In this document: positions 42,391-54,240 of the stretch, one piece after another
Layout of the letters: each line of letters begins with the position of its first letter
Position numbering within the stretch: position 1 is the first letter of the stretch
Source: Lederbergia panacisoli
GTDB lineage: Bacteria > Bacillota > Bacilli > Bacillales > Bacillaceae_C
Length of the DNA: 63,609 bases
Assembly: GCF_024626525.1 (NCBI RefSeq)
Contig: NZ_JANJGU010000018.1
Span: 1-63,609 of the forward strand
Direction: 5' to 3'
Notes under the pieces: model-generated
What the model was told of the DNA's origin: nothing
Seen by the model: the letters and a program-made list of their open reading frames with translations, nothing else
The model's database searches: none
Position numbers and translations under genes: made by a program

Positions 42391-43080
42391 AATGGCTTTT
42401 AGCATATTAAGATTTTCAATCATATATTTTGGGCGAATGTCTTTTTCAATCGTATGACCGAGGCGATTATAGAAACAAAAATCTATGCCCGCATTCAAAG
42501 CACCGAAATAATCGTCATGCAGTGAATCCCCAACAAACAAGGCGTCTGTCCGCTGGATGTCTAATCTTCGCAACGCTTGATTAAATATTTCCTTATCCGG
42601 CTTCCAATATCCCACTTCATCCGAAATAATCAATTCTTCAAAGAAATGATCAATCCCACCAGCAGAAAGCCTCCTTCTTTGTGCTTCGCCAATTCCGTTT
42701 GAAATAATCGCCAATCGATATTTACCGTGTAAATGGGATAATAGCTCCTGTGCGTATTCCTCGAAATCACAAGCCTCACAAAAAGTATTCCAATAAAAAT
42801 CGGCTAAAAGCTTAGATTCCGAGCTATCAAGATTTAGGTTTTTAAACGTGTCGTTGAAGGAATACTCTAATACTTGATAAATCGAGTAATTGGATTTTAC
42901 TCGATCATTCCAATAGTTAGTGTTAATTGTTGTATACACATTCCAAAATTCGTCCCACGTAAACAATTCCCTGTGAATTAATCCATGTTCCTCAACTGTT
43001 TTTTGCATCGATTTTAATTCGCTGAGAGAATAGTTTAATAGAGTATTATCCAAGTCAAAAATGATAGCTTTATAATCCAT
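42388..43080 (-). CDS. HAD-family phosphatase (YjjG type)
   Basis: The 230-residue protein has the HAD motifs: DLDNT with the nucleophile Asp (I), ISNG (II), Lys in YWKPDKEIF (III) and VGDSLHDDYFGA (IV). The closest group I recognise is YjjG, nucleotide 5'-phosphatases that may clean up unusual pyrimidine nucleotides. ATG 43080 has AAAGG nine bases upstream; the ATG at 43089 overlaps that site. Confidence 0.87.
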   Translation of the reverse strand: MDYKAIIFDLDNTLLNYSLSELKSMQKTVEEHGLIHRELFTWDEFWNVYTTINTNYWNDRVKSNYSIYQVLEYSFNDTFKNLNLDSSESKLLADFYWNTFCEACDFEEYAQELLSHLHGKYRLAIISNGIGEAQRRRLSAGGIDHFFEELIISDEVGYWKPDKEIFNQALRRLDIQRTDALFVGDSLHDDYFGALNAGIDFCFYNRLGHTIEKDIRPKYMIENLNMLKAI

Positions 43081-43135
43081 GAATAACATCCTTTAATTAT
43101 TTTAGTATTTAGGTTACCGCAAATCACAAAAAAGA

Positions 43136-43168
43136 GCAATAAGCCCTCCATAAACGAAGGGCTTATTC
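43136..43168 (-). terminator. opuA operon terminator
   Basis: AATAAGCCCTTCG pairs with GGAGGGCTTATT on the minus strand and TTTTTTG follows. Confidence 0.8.
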
Positions 43169-43171
43169 ATA

Positions 43172-44925
<1,754 letters not shown>

Positions 44926-46167
44926 TTAATTCACCTCCCTTAATTGATCCGAATCATCTTGACCATTAATAAAATCATTGTCTCCTGCCAATGCACCAAT
45001 AAGTGCACCGCGAATAATAATTCCCTGAAGGCGATTTTCTTCATTTACAACTGCAACTGGAATAGCGGCAGTGGAAACGACATTGAAAAGATCGGTGAGC
45101 AACGTATCTGAAGTAACCGTAGTGATGTTTTCAATGAGGACATCTTGGAGAGATTGATTATTTTCAGAAGCGATATTTGCATCTTGTGCTGTAACAGCCC
45201 CTAGAAGGCGATTTTGTTTATCAACGATATAAATGGATGAGATTCCGTGATGTTTCATTAGTCTTAAAGCGACTCTAGGTCCTCTATCTAGCTGAACGGT
45301 TTCTGCAGATTTCATTATATGGCTAGCCGTTAAAACCTTCGATAGATCGACATCTTCTACAAATCTCTCAACATATTGATTGGATGGGTTCATTAATATT
45401 TCTTCAGGAGAACCAACTTGGACAATTTCACCATCTTTCATTAGGGCTATTCTGTCACCGATTCGAAGGGCTTCATCAAGATCGTGTGTAATGAAGATGA
45501 TTGTTTTACCCATTTCATCATGCAACTGCAGTAATTCATTTTGCATATCCTTGCGAATAAGGGGGTCTAATGCACTGAACGCTTCATCCATCAATAAAAT
45601 ATCCGGATCATTAGCAAGGGCTCTCGCAAGACCGACTCTTTGCTGCATGCCACCACTTAGCTGATTCGGATATTGATCTTCATATCCCTCTAAGCCAACA
45701 AGCTTTAATGCTTCCTTTGCGGATTTTTTACGAATGTCCTTTTCTACTCCTTGGACTTCAAGCCCGTATTCCGTGTTTTCCAATATGGTCCGATGAGGAA
45801 AAAGGGCAAACTTTTGAAACACCATGCCAATTTTCTTTCTTCTAACTTCGCGTAATTGCTCCTTGTTTAAAGAAACAATATCCTGCCCATCTAGTAAAAC
45901 TTGGCCAGATGTTGGTTCTATTAATCGATTTAGCATTCTAACGAGTGTGGATTTACCACTTCCTGACAAGCCCATAATGACGAAAATTTCACCATCATGC
46001 ACATCAAAGTTAGCGTTTTTCACTCCAACCGTTGCACCTGTCATTTTTAGAATTTCGTTTTTATTTTTTTCTTCTTGTAAAAACTGCGCGGCCCTTTTTA
46101 TGTTTTTGCCAAATATTTTCGTCACATTTTTTACTTCAATTTTTTTCTTTGCTAAAACTTCCTTCAT
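44926..46167 (-). CDS. opuAA: Glycine betaine ABC transporter ATPase OpuAA
   Basis: The 413-residue protein has an ABC ATPase domain (Walker [11 protein letters not shown], signature [15 protein letters not shown], Walker [14 protein letters not shown]) and two C-terminal CBS domains (about 285-400), which in related transporters sense ionic strength. It drives osmoprotectant uptake and is the first gene of opuAA-AB-AC. GGGGATGA precedes the start. Confidence 0.95.
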   Translation of the reverse strand: MKEVLAKKKIEVKNVTKIFGKNIKRAAQFLQEEKNKNEILKMTGATVGVKNANFDVHDGEIFVIMGLSGSGKSTLVRMLNRLIEPTSGQVLLDGQDIVSLNKEQLREVRRKKIGMVFQKFALFPHRTILENTEYGLEVQGVEKDIRKKSAKEALKLVGLEGYEDQYPNQLSGGMQQRVGLARALANDPDILLMDEAFSALDPLIRKDMQNELLQLHDEMGKTIIFITHDLDEALRIGDRIALMKDGEIVQVGSPEEILMNPSNQYVERFVEDVDLSKVLTASHIMKSAETVQLDRGPRVALRLMKHHGISSIYIVDKQNRLLGAVTAQDANIASENNQSLQDVLIENITTVTSDTLLTDLFNVVSTAAIPVAVVNEENRLQGIIIRGALIGALAGDNDFINGQDDSDQLREVN

Positions 46168-46254
46168 GATTTCATCCCCTTCGTTACTTATACAAGTTTA
46201 GAGGAACATCAGCTTATACCTCAAACTTCATATATCTCCATATTAAGTCTGTAT

Positions 46255-46281
46255 TGTACGTACAGAATAAACTGTACAAAG
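46255..46281. promoter_or_regulatory. Dyad operator candidate, opuA/gbsR divergent region
   Basis: GTACAG-AATAAA-CTGTAC (46260-46277) is a perfect 6-base dyad, overlapped on the left by TTGTAC. It lies between divergent opuAA and the GbsR-type gene, a natural place for that regulator to bind. Confidence 0.55.
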
Positions 46282-46409
46282 TATTCCTTTATCATACGCA
46301 GTAATCCTCCCGAATGCTCCAATTTCCTTCCAAACATGATTCTTTACTTTACGCCTGTGGAATTATAAGCTAAATAATAAAGCCGATTATTGTTTAGGAT
46401 GTGAACTAA

Positions 46410-46949
46410 GTGGAAGGCAAAGAACAACTAGACAGAGCACGTGAGAGAATCATCGAGACGATTGCTCAAAATATTGATCTTTACGGAGTTACTCCTTCTG
46501 CAGGAAGGTTGTACGGAATGATGTATTTTTATAATAAACCGATAACACTCGACGAAATGAAAGAAGAACTTGGCATGAGCAAAACGAGTATGAGTACAAC
46601 TGTAAGGGCATTATCGGATTTGAAAATGGTTGAAAGAGTTTGGAAGAAGGGTGTTAGAAAGGACTTATATCAAGTACAAGAGGACTGGTATCAAAGTTTT
46701 ATCGATTTATTTACAACAAAATGGGATAGCGCCATTTCCATGCATACTCATGCGTTAAAAAAGTCATTATCAGAAATGAAGCAACTCATTTCTGATGAGC
46801 ATACAAGTGATGAAATCAAAGAATTAGCAAAAATAGATATTGAAAAATTGGAGTATATTCAGGATTATTACGAATGGTTGAACCGAGTAGTAGAGGCATT
46901 TGAAAGTCATGATATTTTTACATTGGTACCTAAGAAGGAAAAGGAATAA
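46410..46949 (+). CDS. GbsR-type MarR-family regulator
   Basis: The 179-residue protein is of the GbsR/OpuCR group: winged helix with ITLDEMKEELGMSKTSMSTT (about 47-66) and KMVERVWKKGVRKDLY, then a helical tail. These repressors sense choline and control betaine synthesis or uptake. It is divergent from opuA. No choline oxidation genes are in the window, so opuA is the likely target. I chose GTG 46410; no strong ribosome site is seen before it. Confidence 0.88.
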   Translation: MEGKEQLDRARERIIETIAQNIDLYGVTPSAGRLYGMMYFYNKPITLDEMKEELGMSKTSMSTTVRALSDLKMVERVWKKGVRKDLYQVQEDWYQSFIDLFTTKWDSAISMHTHALKKSLSEMKQLISDEHTSDEIKELAKIDIEKLEYIQDYYEWLNRVVEAFESHDIFTLVPKKEKE

Positions 46950-46984
46950 AGGGGAAAGCCTACCTGGATATGGAAGTCTGTAGT

Positions 46985-47195
46985 ATTCAATTTTATTCAG
47001 GGTGTTGATTTGCGCTCCAGGCGGACGCTTTCCGCGGGGCGAGCGGTGAGCCGCTTCAGTCGCTTCGCTCCTTGCAGGGTCTCACCTGTCTCGCTAATCC
47101 CGCGACGGACAGGACGTCCTAGTGTCGGCGTTGGCCACAGGACGTGGCCGTCTTAAGCCGACCAGGAGTCGCCGCCTTCCGCTCCAATCAACGGT
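46985..47195. repeat. Bacillaceae GC-rich dispersed repeat
   Basis: The stretch begins GCGCTCCAGGCGGACGCTTT and ends GTCGCCGCCTTCCGCTCCAA, the two ends of a repeat I recognise as common in Bacillaceae genomes. It is far richer in GC than its flanks. The middle carries inverted segments (ACAGGACGTCCT and CACAGGACGTGGCC) that look like an extra insertion. It has no reading frame and fills the gap between the GbsR-type gene and a terminator. Confidence 0.75.
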
Positions 47196-47221
47196 GCTTA
47201 TAAAAAGGCAATGTCTTTTAA

Positions 47222-47266
47222 TAAGACGACCTATATCCTCTTTTGGATAGTGGGGTCGTCTTTTTC
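47222..47266 (+). terminator. Terminator after the GbsR-type gene
   Basis: AAGACGACC pairs with GGTCGTCTT, followed by TTTC. It lies after the dispersed repeat, so the repeat is probably inside the transcript. Confidence 0.65.
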
Positions 47267-47289
47267 ATTTCTGTTAGAGACAGGACTTT

Positions 47290-48006
47290 TTACATTTGTT
47301 TATGCTGAAAAGGACATTCCCCTTCAATTGGTTTCGCGTCATCTCCGATAAAAAATTGTTTCCATTCGCGATGTTCGGGATCACCATAATGACTGATGTT
47401 TGGATGTTTCGGCAATTGATCCCATTTTTCAACTCTTGCTCTGACTTTTTCACGGGACATTATGCCGCCTTTTGTTGTACCTTCCAATCCTTCAAATATT
47501 CTGCGTGGCTGGAATCCAAGTATAAGGCTGTTTCCTAAATCTCTCGTTTTTCTTTGTTTATAAGCAGGAGTATTTCCGAAGATAAAAAAAGGCTCCTCTG
47601 AAAATATGAAATTCCATAAATGATGGTCAGGGTCTTTTGGATAGTCTTTTGGCCACGGTTTATCATCTTGTTCGTGTAAGAATTGGAGAATTCTCCAAAA
47701 ATATTCACGATAATATTCGAGCGTCTTTTCTTCTCGTTCAGGCTCAACAAATAGAAAAAATCCATGTCGAATTAATGGTTTTGTTGAATCGAAAAGGGCG
47801 ATAAATTCTTCTAATGTTTTAGGAAGTGTAGACCAATCATTATGAGTAATATATGAGTAGCGGAGCTCATTTTTTTTCTCTCCCGCCATCCCAAAAGTAC
47901 AAGGGAATGTTTTGTTCGTAACGATTTTATGAAAATGTTTGTATTCTCTAGCCAGCCATTCAGGGACAATTGATGGGTCGGACATCTCATCTTTAGTCAT
48001 TAACAT
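47290..48006 (-). CDS. YqcI/YcgG family protein
   Basis: The 238-residue protein has the family pattern with FPCTFGMAGEKKNELRY, HLWNFIFSEEPFFIFGNTP and GNSLILGFQPRRIFEGL. It seems cytoplasmic; the function of the family is unknown. ATG 48006 has GAGGTG six bases upstream. It is divergent from the oxidoreductase gene. Confidence 0.85.
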   Translation of the reverse strand: MLMTKDEMSDPSIVPEWLAREYKHFHKIVTNKTFPCTFGMAGEKKNELRYSYITHNDWSTLPKTLEEFIALFDSTKPLIRHGFFLFVEPEREEKTLEYYREYFWRILQFLHEQDDKPWPKDYPKDPDHHLWNFIFSEEPFFIFGNTPAYKQRKTRDLGNSLILGFQPRRIFEGLEGTTKGGIMSREKVRARVEKWDQLPKHPNISHYGDPEHREWKQFFIGDDAKPIEGECPFQHKQM

Positions 48007-48156
48007 TTTAATCACCTCATATAGCGATATTTACCCGATGTGTTTTAGATAAAACAATTAAAAATATATTGCATAACTTTTCACATATTGAGTATATAAA
48101 GATATAATTACTTTGTATGATTCTAAGAATCCATAATTAATAGAAGGGAAGTGTCT

Positions 48157-49143
48157 GTGTTGATCAATGTAGCTTTATTAAGCAGGTGGCATGTACATGC
48201 AGATGATTATGCAAGAGGTGCCCGGAACAATAGTAATCTTTCGATTCAATTAGTGTGGGATGAAGATGCAGAACGCGGGAAAAAATGGGCAGAAGAGCTT
48301 AACGTACCTTTTGAGGCAGAGTTAGAAAAAGTATTATCTAATCCAAATATTGATGCTGTCATAATTAGCACGCCTACGAGTCTACATAAAGAAGTGATGA
48401 TTGCAGCAGCGAATCACAAGAAACATATTTTTTCGGAAAAAGTGTTGGCGTTTTCAGTAGAAGATTGCGAAGAAATCTATCAAGCTGTGGAAGCAAATGG
48501 CGTTCATTTGATGCTTTCATTGCCTAGATTGACAGAAAGTTATTATTTGTATGCTCAAGAAGCGTTGGATTCAGGCAAGTTAGGGAAATTAACTACAATT
48601 CGTTGTCGCTTCGCACATAATGGAGCCGTTCCGAATGAAGGATCCACAAGCGGTTGGCTGCCTGAGCGCTTTTTCAATATGGAAGAAGCGGGCGGCGGTG
48701 CATTGATTGACCTTGGTGCCCACCCAATTTATTTAACAAATCGACTAGCGGGAAATGCTGTTTCCGTTCAAGCGAGATTACAACAAACGAACGGACTTGG
48801 TGTAGATGATAATGCGATCGTTCTAGTTGAATATGAATCTGGTGCATTAGGTATTTTAGAAACAAGCTTTGTATCGAACGGAAGTCCATTCCAACTTGAG
48901 CTTTATGGTACAGAAGGAACTTTCTTATATGAGGATGGACAACTTAGGGTAACCGGAAAACATTTTGAAGGCTGGCAAACTCCGGAGGCACCTGAAGCAT
49001 TACCAATGCCAATGGAACAGTGGACTGAATGGATTTTGAGTGGTTCAAATCCAACGATTACAAAAGATGATGCGATTCGTTTAACCGCTGTGAATGTGGC
49101 AGCTACTCGTTCTCAACAAGAAGGAAAAAGAATCCAGCTTTAA
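48157..49143 (+). CDS. Gfo/Idh/MocA family oxidoreductase
   Basis: The ~328-residue protein has a Rossmann-like N-terminal half (IDAVIISTPTSLHKEVMIAA, and the Lys motif as FSEKVLA) and the family C-terminal half (EAGGGALIDLGAHP, with the catalytic-area His). The usual GxGxxG dinucleotide motif is absent: the first strand runs NVALLSRWHVHADDYARG. Cofactor binding may therefore differ. Substrate unknown, probably a sugar derivative. GTG 48157 best fits the ribosome site GAAGGG; GTG 48151 and TTG 48160 are alternatives. Confidence 0.87.
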   Translation: MLINVALLSRWHVHADDYARGARNNSNLSIQLVWDEDAERGKKWAEELNVPFEAELEKVLSNPNIDAVIISTPTSLHKEVMIAAANHKKHIFSEKVLAFSVEDCEEIYQAVEANGVHLMLSLPRLTESYYLYAQEALDSGKLGKLTTIRCRFAHNGAVPNEGSTSGWLPERFFNMEEAGGGALIDLGAHPIYLTNRLAGNAVSVQARLQQTNGLGVDDNAIVLVEYESGALGILETSFVSNGSPFQLELYGTEGTFLYEDGQLRVTGKHFEGWQTPEAPEALPMPMEQWTEWILSGSNPTITKDDAIRLTAVNVAATRSQQEGKRIQL

Positions 49144-49165
49144 TGAATATGGGGTGGCATCTTAT

Positions 49166-49184
49166 AGGGGTGCGCCCCTTTTTT
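49166..49184 (+). terminator. Oxidoreductase terminator
   Basis: AGGGG-TGCG-CCCCT followed by TTTTT forms a short hairpin. Confidence 0.6.
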
Positions 49185-49252
49185 GATACGAATACATATT
49201 AATCATCATATATATTGTGAAATAGTGAACAAATTATGACAACGCATTCTTT

Positions 49253-49268
49253 TGTGATGTGGATCACA
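49253..49268 (+). promoter_or_regulatory. Fnr binding site of nirK
   Basis: TGTGATGTGGATCACA is a perfect TGTGA-N6-TCACA palindrome, the B. subtilis Fnr consensus, about 78 bases before nirK. Induction without oxygen is expected. Confidence 0.8.
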
Positions 49269-49345
49269 AATCAGAGTGTTCATCCCCTTTATATTGAAGA
49301 TAGCAAATAAGTACTATCATATAAAATAAAGGGAGACGAAAAACC

Positions 49346-50368
49346 ATGAGAAAATTACTTGGTGTTGGAATGTCAGTTGTATTGATCGCCGGTGTGCTTG
49401 CTGGTTGTGCAGGGAATTCGTCTGAAAAGGTTACTAGTATAGAGCACCATGTAAATGCAGCTGTAAAAACGGAACAGGATGTATTTGGTCCACATGAAGG
49501 ACTAAATCAAAAACCAATACCTGTTAAATTCGAAAGAATCGGAGAGCATGAAGTCAATATTGAAATGACAGCACAAATCACAGATATTGAAATTGCAAAA
49601 GACAAGTTTTACAAAGCATGGACGTTTAACGGAGAAGCACCAGGACCACTTCTCGTTGTAAACGAAGGAGATTTGATTCATTTTACAATGGATAATATGG
49701 ACCCGGCTATTCCACATAGCATCGATATACACGCTGTTCATACTTCACCATCCAAAAACTTTGCAGATGTTATGCCAAATGAACACGGAACATTTACGTA
49801 TCCTGCGAATAATCCAGGTGTCTTCATGTACCACTGTGGAACAGATCCTGTTTTATCACATATCGCAAACGGAATGCATGGAGTCATGATAGTAAAACCA
49901 AAGGATGGCTATCCTACTGATGATCAAGTCGATCGCGAATATGTTTTAATCCAAAACGAATGGTATAAATACAATGATTTTAATGATTTTCTAGACGGAA
50001 ACCCTAGTGAAGTCGTATTCTCTACAAAAGCATTAAAAGAAGGAGATCGCAACACAAATGGCGATACTTTTAGCTTAAAAGATGAACCTTTGATTGCTAA
50101 AGTCGGAGAAAAAGTGAGAATTTATGTAAACAATGTAGGACCAAACCAAGTAAGCTCTTTCCACGTAGTCGGAACGATTATGGATGATGTGTATCTTGAT
50201 GGAAACCCTGCGAACCACTTAAAAGGCATGCAAACAGTATTACTACCAGCAAGTGGTGGAGCAGTTGTCGAATTCACTGTAACAGAGGAAGGCGATTATC
50301 CGATTGTTACGCATCAATTCAATCATGCGAGCAAAGGTGCTGTAGCGAAGTTGCGAGTCGAGAAATAA
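49346..50368 (+). CDS. nirK: Copper-containing nitrite reductase, lipoprotein form
   Basis: NirK reduces nitrite to nitric oxide. The 340-residue protein has a lipoprotein signal (lipobox VLAGC) and two cupredoxin domains. Ligands are all visible: PHSIDIHAVH (type 1 and 2 His plus the catalytic Asp), YHCGTDPVLSHIANGM (His, Cys, His, Met), SFHVVG (second catalytic His) and VTHQFNH (type 2 His). It should be anchored outside the membrane. A perfect Fnr site lies upstream and a terminator downstream, so it is a single gene; no nitric oxide reductase gene is in the window. Confidence 0.92.
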   Translation: MRKLLGVGMSVVLIAGVLAGCAGNSSEKVTSIEHHVNAAVKTEQDVFGPHEGLNQKPIPVKFERIGEHEVNIEMTAQITDIEIAKDKFYKAWTFNGEAPGPLLVVNEGDLIHFTMDNMDPAIPHSIDIHAVHTSPSKNFADVMPNEHGTFTYPANNPGVFMYHCGTDPVLSHIANGMHGVMIVKPKDGYPTDDQVDREYVLIQNEWYKYNDFNDFLDGNPSEVVFSTKALKEGDRNTNGDTFSLKDEPLIAKVGEKVRIYVNNVGPNQVSSFHVVGTIMDDVYLDGNPANHLKGMQTVLLPASGGAVVEFTVTEEGDYPIVTHQFNHASKGAVAKLRVEK

Positions 50369-50369
50369 A

Positions 50370-50413
50370 TAAAAGAGGATGAAATCGTGAAAGGTTTCAT
50401 CCTCTTTTATATT
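50370..50413. terminator. nirK terminator
   Basis: AAAAGAGGATGAAA pairs with TTTCATCCTCTTTT; both sides end in A/T tracts. Confidence 0.85.
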
Positions 50414-50580
50414 TTCAAAGGTCAATTTCATGACAGGCTTCAAATATTCTGCAATTCCATATTTTCTAATGCTAGCGAAGAAAAAGTGATCAAAATGAAA
50501 TAAAAGTGTCATTTGTATCTTGTAAGGAAAGCATAAATGCAATATTCTTTACCAATAACTTGCATCATTCGAGGTGTCCA

Positions 50581-50943
50581 ATGTATACAAAAATTTTAGG
50601 TATTATTGTTGGCGGGTTAACAATTCTAGCAGCAATAGGATTTGGAATACTGTTTTTAATAGGGATGGGTTTATCAAATGATCAATCCTCATCTGTCAGT
50701 CCAGCGGCAACGATCATAATAGTTCTTCTACTTTTTGGGTTAATTACTGGGATTGGGCCATTCAAGCTAAAAAACAAAACATGGAAAACTTTTTATATTG
50801 GATTTTGTTTAATCCTTGGAATATGCTTTGTCCTCTTCTTTATAATTTCTATTGGAGCGATAGGTTCGATAAATGAATATTTCATTTTAGGTTTAGGGCT
50901 AATTTATTTGGGATTAGGTTATTTAGCTTTTAGGAAAAAATAG
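50581..50943 (+). CDS. Small integral membrane protein, unknown function
   Basis: The 120-residue protein has four hydrophobic segments and ends FRKK. ATG 50581 has GAGGTG upstream, and upstream in-frame codons have no ribosome site. I recognise no family. It converges with the next minus-strand membrane gene. Confidence 0.7.
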   Translation: MYTKILGIIVGGLTILAAIGFGILFLIGMGLSNDQSSSVSPAATIIIVLLLFGLITGIGPFKLKNKTWKTFYIGFCLILGICFVLFFIISIGAIGSINEYFILGLGLIYLGLGYLAFRKK

Positions 50944-50945
50944 AA

Positions 50946-51335
50946 TTAACCTCTCTTCTTTTTAAAAAATGCTAAATCCATGAAGGATAAACCTAAAGCA
51001 CACCCTAACCCAATAAACAAGAATCCATACGAAGAATTCTTTGTCGGCTGAATAAAGTAAATTAAAATATAATTCGATGCACTAAATAAAATAAACAAAG
51101 TAATAAACTTCAATATTCTTTTTCTAAATTCTTCCCCTGTTAATGTCCGTATGTTTACAAGTGCTACAATACACATATATAAAGCATAAATTAGAAGATA
51201 AATGACATAACCTATTACAAATCTGATAGAGAATAGATTATCAATATCTTTATATACAATAATCAATGTAATGATTGTACCGAATATAAATAGTGAGAAT
51301 AAAATGATATTTAGTAGTGAAAATTTTTTATCCAC
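50946..51335 (-). CDS. Small integral membrane protein, unknown function
   Basis: The 129-residue protein has four hydrophobic segments and a KKKRG tail. I chose GTG 51335, with GGCGGTG upstream, since the longer frame has a poorly placed start and an unlikely soluble leader. No family recognised. Confidence 0.65.
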   Translation of the reverse strand: MDKKFSLLNIILFSLFIFGTIITLIIVYKDIDNLFSIRFVIGYVIYLLIYALYMCIVALVNIRTLTGEEFRKRILKFITLFILFSASNYILIYFIQPTKNSSYGFLFIGLGCALGLSFMDLAFFKKKRG

Positions 51336-51492
51336 ATCACACCGCCAAAAGTTCTTTTTAATATATATTATCTCAAAATGAAAAGACTTTGTTAAATGGA
51401 AGTTTCTATAACCCATTTTCAGTTGCTCTTTATGGACTAGAAGCAAACTATGTTACAATCATTAAAGTAAAAATGCACTGAAAAGGAAGACG

Positions 51493-52872
51493 ATGATGGC
51501 TAAATTTCAAGCACCGGTTAATAAAAATGATTATATAGATGTTACATTTGAGGATTTGACACATGACGGGAACGGAGTGGCGAAAGTCGAAGGATATCCA
51601 CTTTTCGTCCCGAATGGATTGCCAGGGGAAAAAGCGAAAATAAAAGTTGTGAAATTGAGTAAAGGCTACGGATTCGGTCGTTTAATCGAACTTTACGAAG
51701 AAAGCGCATATCGAGTGGAACCGGAATGTCCGATTTATAAAGAGTGTGGCGGCTGCCAGCTCCAGCATTTGAGCTACGAAGGACAAATGATGGCTAAAGA
51801 AAAGCAAGTCCGGGATGTTTTGGAACGGATTGGAAAACTTGAAAATGTGACAGTTCATCCAGTACTAGGTATGGAAGAACCATGGCGTTATCGAAATAAA
51901 TCGCAAGTTCCAATTGGTGAGCATGAAGGTGGGCTAATAGGCGGATTTTATCAAAGAAGAACCCATGACATCATCGATATGGAAAAATGCCTTATTCAAA
52001 TGGAGGAGAACGACGTCATCCTGCAAAAGGTTAAGGAAATTTGCAGTCTTTATGGTGTTAAGGCGTATAATGAACAAAATCATAAAGGAACGTTACGGCA
52101 TGTAATGGCACGCACTGGAAAAGCTACGGGTGAAATGATGATCGTATTGATCACCCGTACAGTTGAATTGCCTAACGCTAAACAAATTGTGGCGGAAATT
52201 GTAAATGGAATACCAGGCGTTAAGTCCATCGTACAAAACGTCAATACAAAATGGACAAACGTCATTTTTGGCGATCAAACAAAGGTAATATGGGGCGAAG
52301 AAGTCATTTATGATTATATAGGAGACATCAAGTTTGCCATTTCAGCACGTTCTTTTTATCAAGTGAATCCAGATCAAACAAAAGTCCTTTATGATAAAGC
52401 CCTCGCATACGCGAATTTGAGCGGAGAAGAAACGGTAATAGACGCATATTGTGGAATTGGGACAATCTCATTATTTTTAGCCCAAAAAGCTAAAAAAGTG
52501 TACGGAGTCGAAATTGTACCTGAAGCAATTGAGGACGCCAGACAAAATGCAGAACTAAACGGCATCACCAATGTAGAATTTGCAGTAGGGGAAGCTGAAA
52601 CGGTTATTCCAAATTGGTACAAACAAGGAATCCAGGCAGATGTTCTTGTAGTGGATCCACCACGAAAAGGCTGCGACCAAGCATTGCTTGATACGATTAT
52701 TAACATGAAACCGAAGAAAGTTGTATACGTGTCATGTAATCCCGCGACATTGGCAAGAGATTTGCGTATTTTGGAGGATGGGGGATATAAGGCAGTGGAA
52801 GTGCAGCCGGTGGATATGTTTCCGCAGACCAATCACGTGGAGTGCTGTGCGTTGATAGAATTGATTATGTAA
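51493..52872 (+). CDS. rlmCD: 23S rRNA (uracil-5)-methyltransferase RlmCD
   Basis: The protein (about 459 residues) methylates uracils of 23S rRNA with S-adenosylmethionine, as B. subtilis RlmCD (YefA) does for U747 and U1939. It has a TRAM domain (about 10-70), iron-sulfur Cys residues ([13 protein letters not shown]), SAM-binding [22 protein letters not shown] and the catalytic Cys in [11 protein letters not shown]. In B. subtilis it directly follows dgkB; here they are 15 kb apart. Confidence 0.95.
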   Translation: MMAKFQAPVNKNDYIDVTFEDLTHDGNGVAKVEGYPLFVPNGLPGEKAKIKVVKLSKGYGFGRLIELYEESAYRVEPECPIYKECGGCQLQHLSYEGQMMAKEKQVRDVLERIGKLENVTVHPVLGMEEPWRYRNKSQVPIGEHEGGLIGGFYQRRTHDIIDMEKCLIQMEENDVILQKVKEICSLYGVKAYNEQNHKGTLRHVMARTGKATGEMMIVLITRTVELPNAKQIVAEIVNGIPGVKSIVQNVNTKWTNVIFGDQTKVIWGEEVIYDYIGDIKFAISARSFYQVNPDQTKVLYDKALAYANLSGEETVIDAYCGIGTISLFLAQKAKKVYGVEIVPEAIEDARQNAELNGITNVEFAVGEAETVIPNWYKQGIQADVLVVDPPRKGCDQALLDTIINMKPKKVVYVSCNPATLARDLRILEDGGYKAVEVQPVDMFPQTNHVECCALIELIM

Positions 52873-53639
52873 AACAATAATAAACTCTACCCAGTTAAAA
52901 TAAACATCTCTCATTCCGACCCCGATTTCGTGAAAATAAACATTTCCGATTTCGAGGTCTTTTTCATGCTCATCCCTTGTCCTGTCTCGGTTTACTTTTA
53001 TTTCCCTTATGCAACATTTTGAGAGAACTTTATTTTAACTCACGAAAAAAAGTGAAAAAAATGCGGAAAAACGGCCATTTTTGAATCAAAAAAGGTCCAA
53101 AATGGGATTCGGTCGGAAAACTTTATTTTAACGGGGACGGTGGAATGCGGGTTTAGACCGGGTGATTTCGGAGGGGGTTATATTGGTTGTACATAGTAGG
53201 AGAAATAATTGAAGGTGGGTTTGTAATATTTCATACATAATGTGGAATAAAGGAGTGAAGAAGAAGAGTATAATATGTAAAATTGCATGGGATTTTTCAA
53301 AGTGTGTAACTGTTGAAACAATTAAAAGGCTAGGAGCGGATAGTTAGCAGTTGTAGAAAAATAAAAATGTTTGATCATTTAAAATAAAACATGAACATAA
53401 AGAAGATTGATATAAAACTTGTAACGAATGCTAGTTTGTGATGAAATACACTTAAACGATCGGGCAGTCTAGTAAAAAAGAAGACTAAGAGCTGAAACTT
53501 ATAATTACATCATTCGTATAAAAGGAATGTACAAAATGATAAAAATAGTATTATTCAACAAGCAATTTAAACACAGAAATTCTAACTATGAGCAGAACTG
53601 TTTATAAATAATTATTTTCTTGAAGGGAGCATTACCCCC
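52873..53639. other. 767-base gene-free stretch after rlmCD
   Basis: GTTAAAATAAA (about 52895) is inverted as TTTATTTTAAC at about 53030 and 53122, the last followed by GGGGACGG. AAATAAACAT also recurs at 52897 and 52939. This suggests a small repetitive or once mobile element. From 53200 to 53600 I see no frame, RNA or repeat I can name. Composition becomes more A+T-rich here, where the accessory zone begins. Confidence 0.45.
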
Positions 53640-53906
53640 ATGCAAAGGATAAAATTTATGGTTAAAGTATTTCTTAATGAACCTTTGTGGTTTAAATTAC
53701 TAATCACTATAACTTTCCTTACTTCAATTATTCTAAGCAGTTCATCTTTTTCAAATTACGCTTATATGCAAAGTTTTTCGAAATTAGCTGCCGCTATCTT
53801 CTTTCTAACATATGGTCTTAAAATTAGAAGGAATTTTAAAAAGGCAATCATATTGTATGTTTGCACCACCATATGTATTTACCTCTCTATCGCCTCAATA
53901 TTTTAA
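53640..53906 (+). CDS. Small membrane protein (88 aa)
   Basis: The product has three hydrophobic segments and a short basic loop (KIRRNFKK). AAGGGAGC precedes the ATG. I recognise no family. A tail with AACGG lies 74 bases after the stop, as with several genes of this zone. Confidence 0.6.
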   Translation: MQRIKFMVKVFLNEPLWFKLLITITFLTSIILSSSSFSNYAYMQSFSKLAAAIFFLTYGLKIRRNFKKAIILYVCTTICIYLSIASIF

Positions 53907-53979
53907 CTATTTTTTGTTGAAGTAATTGTACGAATGGATTCTTTACTTCAATAAGGAGTAAAGTCTTCTTCTTCTTCAA

Positions 53980-53990
53980 CTAACGGTCAG
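53980..53990 (+). repeat. AACGGG-type motif, copy 1
   Basis: CTAACGGTCAG, a variant of the motif that recurs through the accessory zone, lies between a small membrane gene and a broken ATPase gene. Confidence 0.45.
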
Positions 53991-54019
53991 AAAAAGGGAA
54001 CAAAAAATTCAACAAAAAG

Positions 54020-54240
54020 CAATAGAAATGGGTTTGAAGTAACAATGTTATATGTTGCTTTAAATGAATATCGAAAGGATTGCGATGAGAGTTAAAAATG
54101 GTGGTCATCATATTCCAACTGAAGATGTTATTAGAAGAAGTGTAACTTAATTTAAAAATCTTTATGATTACGCAAATATTATTGATTACCTAGTTTTAAT
54201 TGATAACAGTGAAGTTTGCGGGCAAGTTGTACTAAAATAA
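54020..54240 (+). pseudogene. Remnant of zeta-toxin-like P-loop ATPase
   Basis: Pieces in different frames read GFEVTMLYVALNEYRKDC, then RVKNGGHHIPTEDVIRRS, then a stop, then LVLIDNSEVCGQVVLK before a final stop. RVKNGGHxIP and the closing DNS are typical of zeta-toxin-like kinases in Bacillus. The N-terminal P-loop half is missing. It is certainly not functional. Confidence 0.55.
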
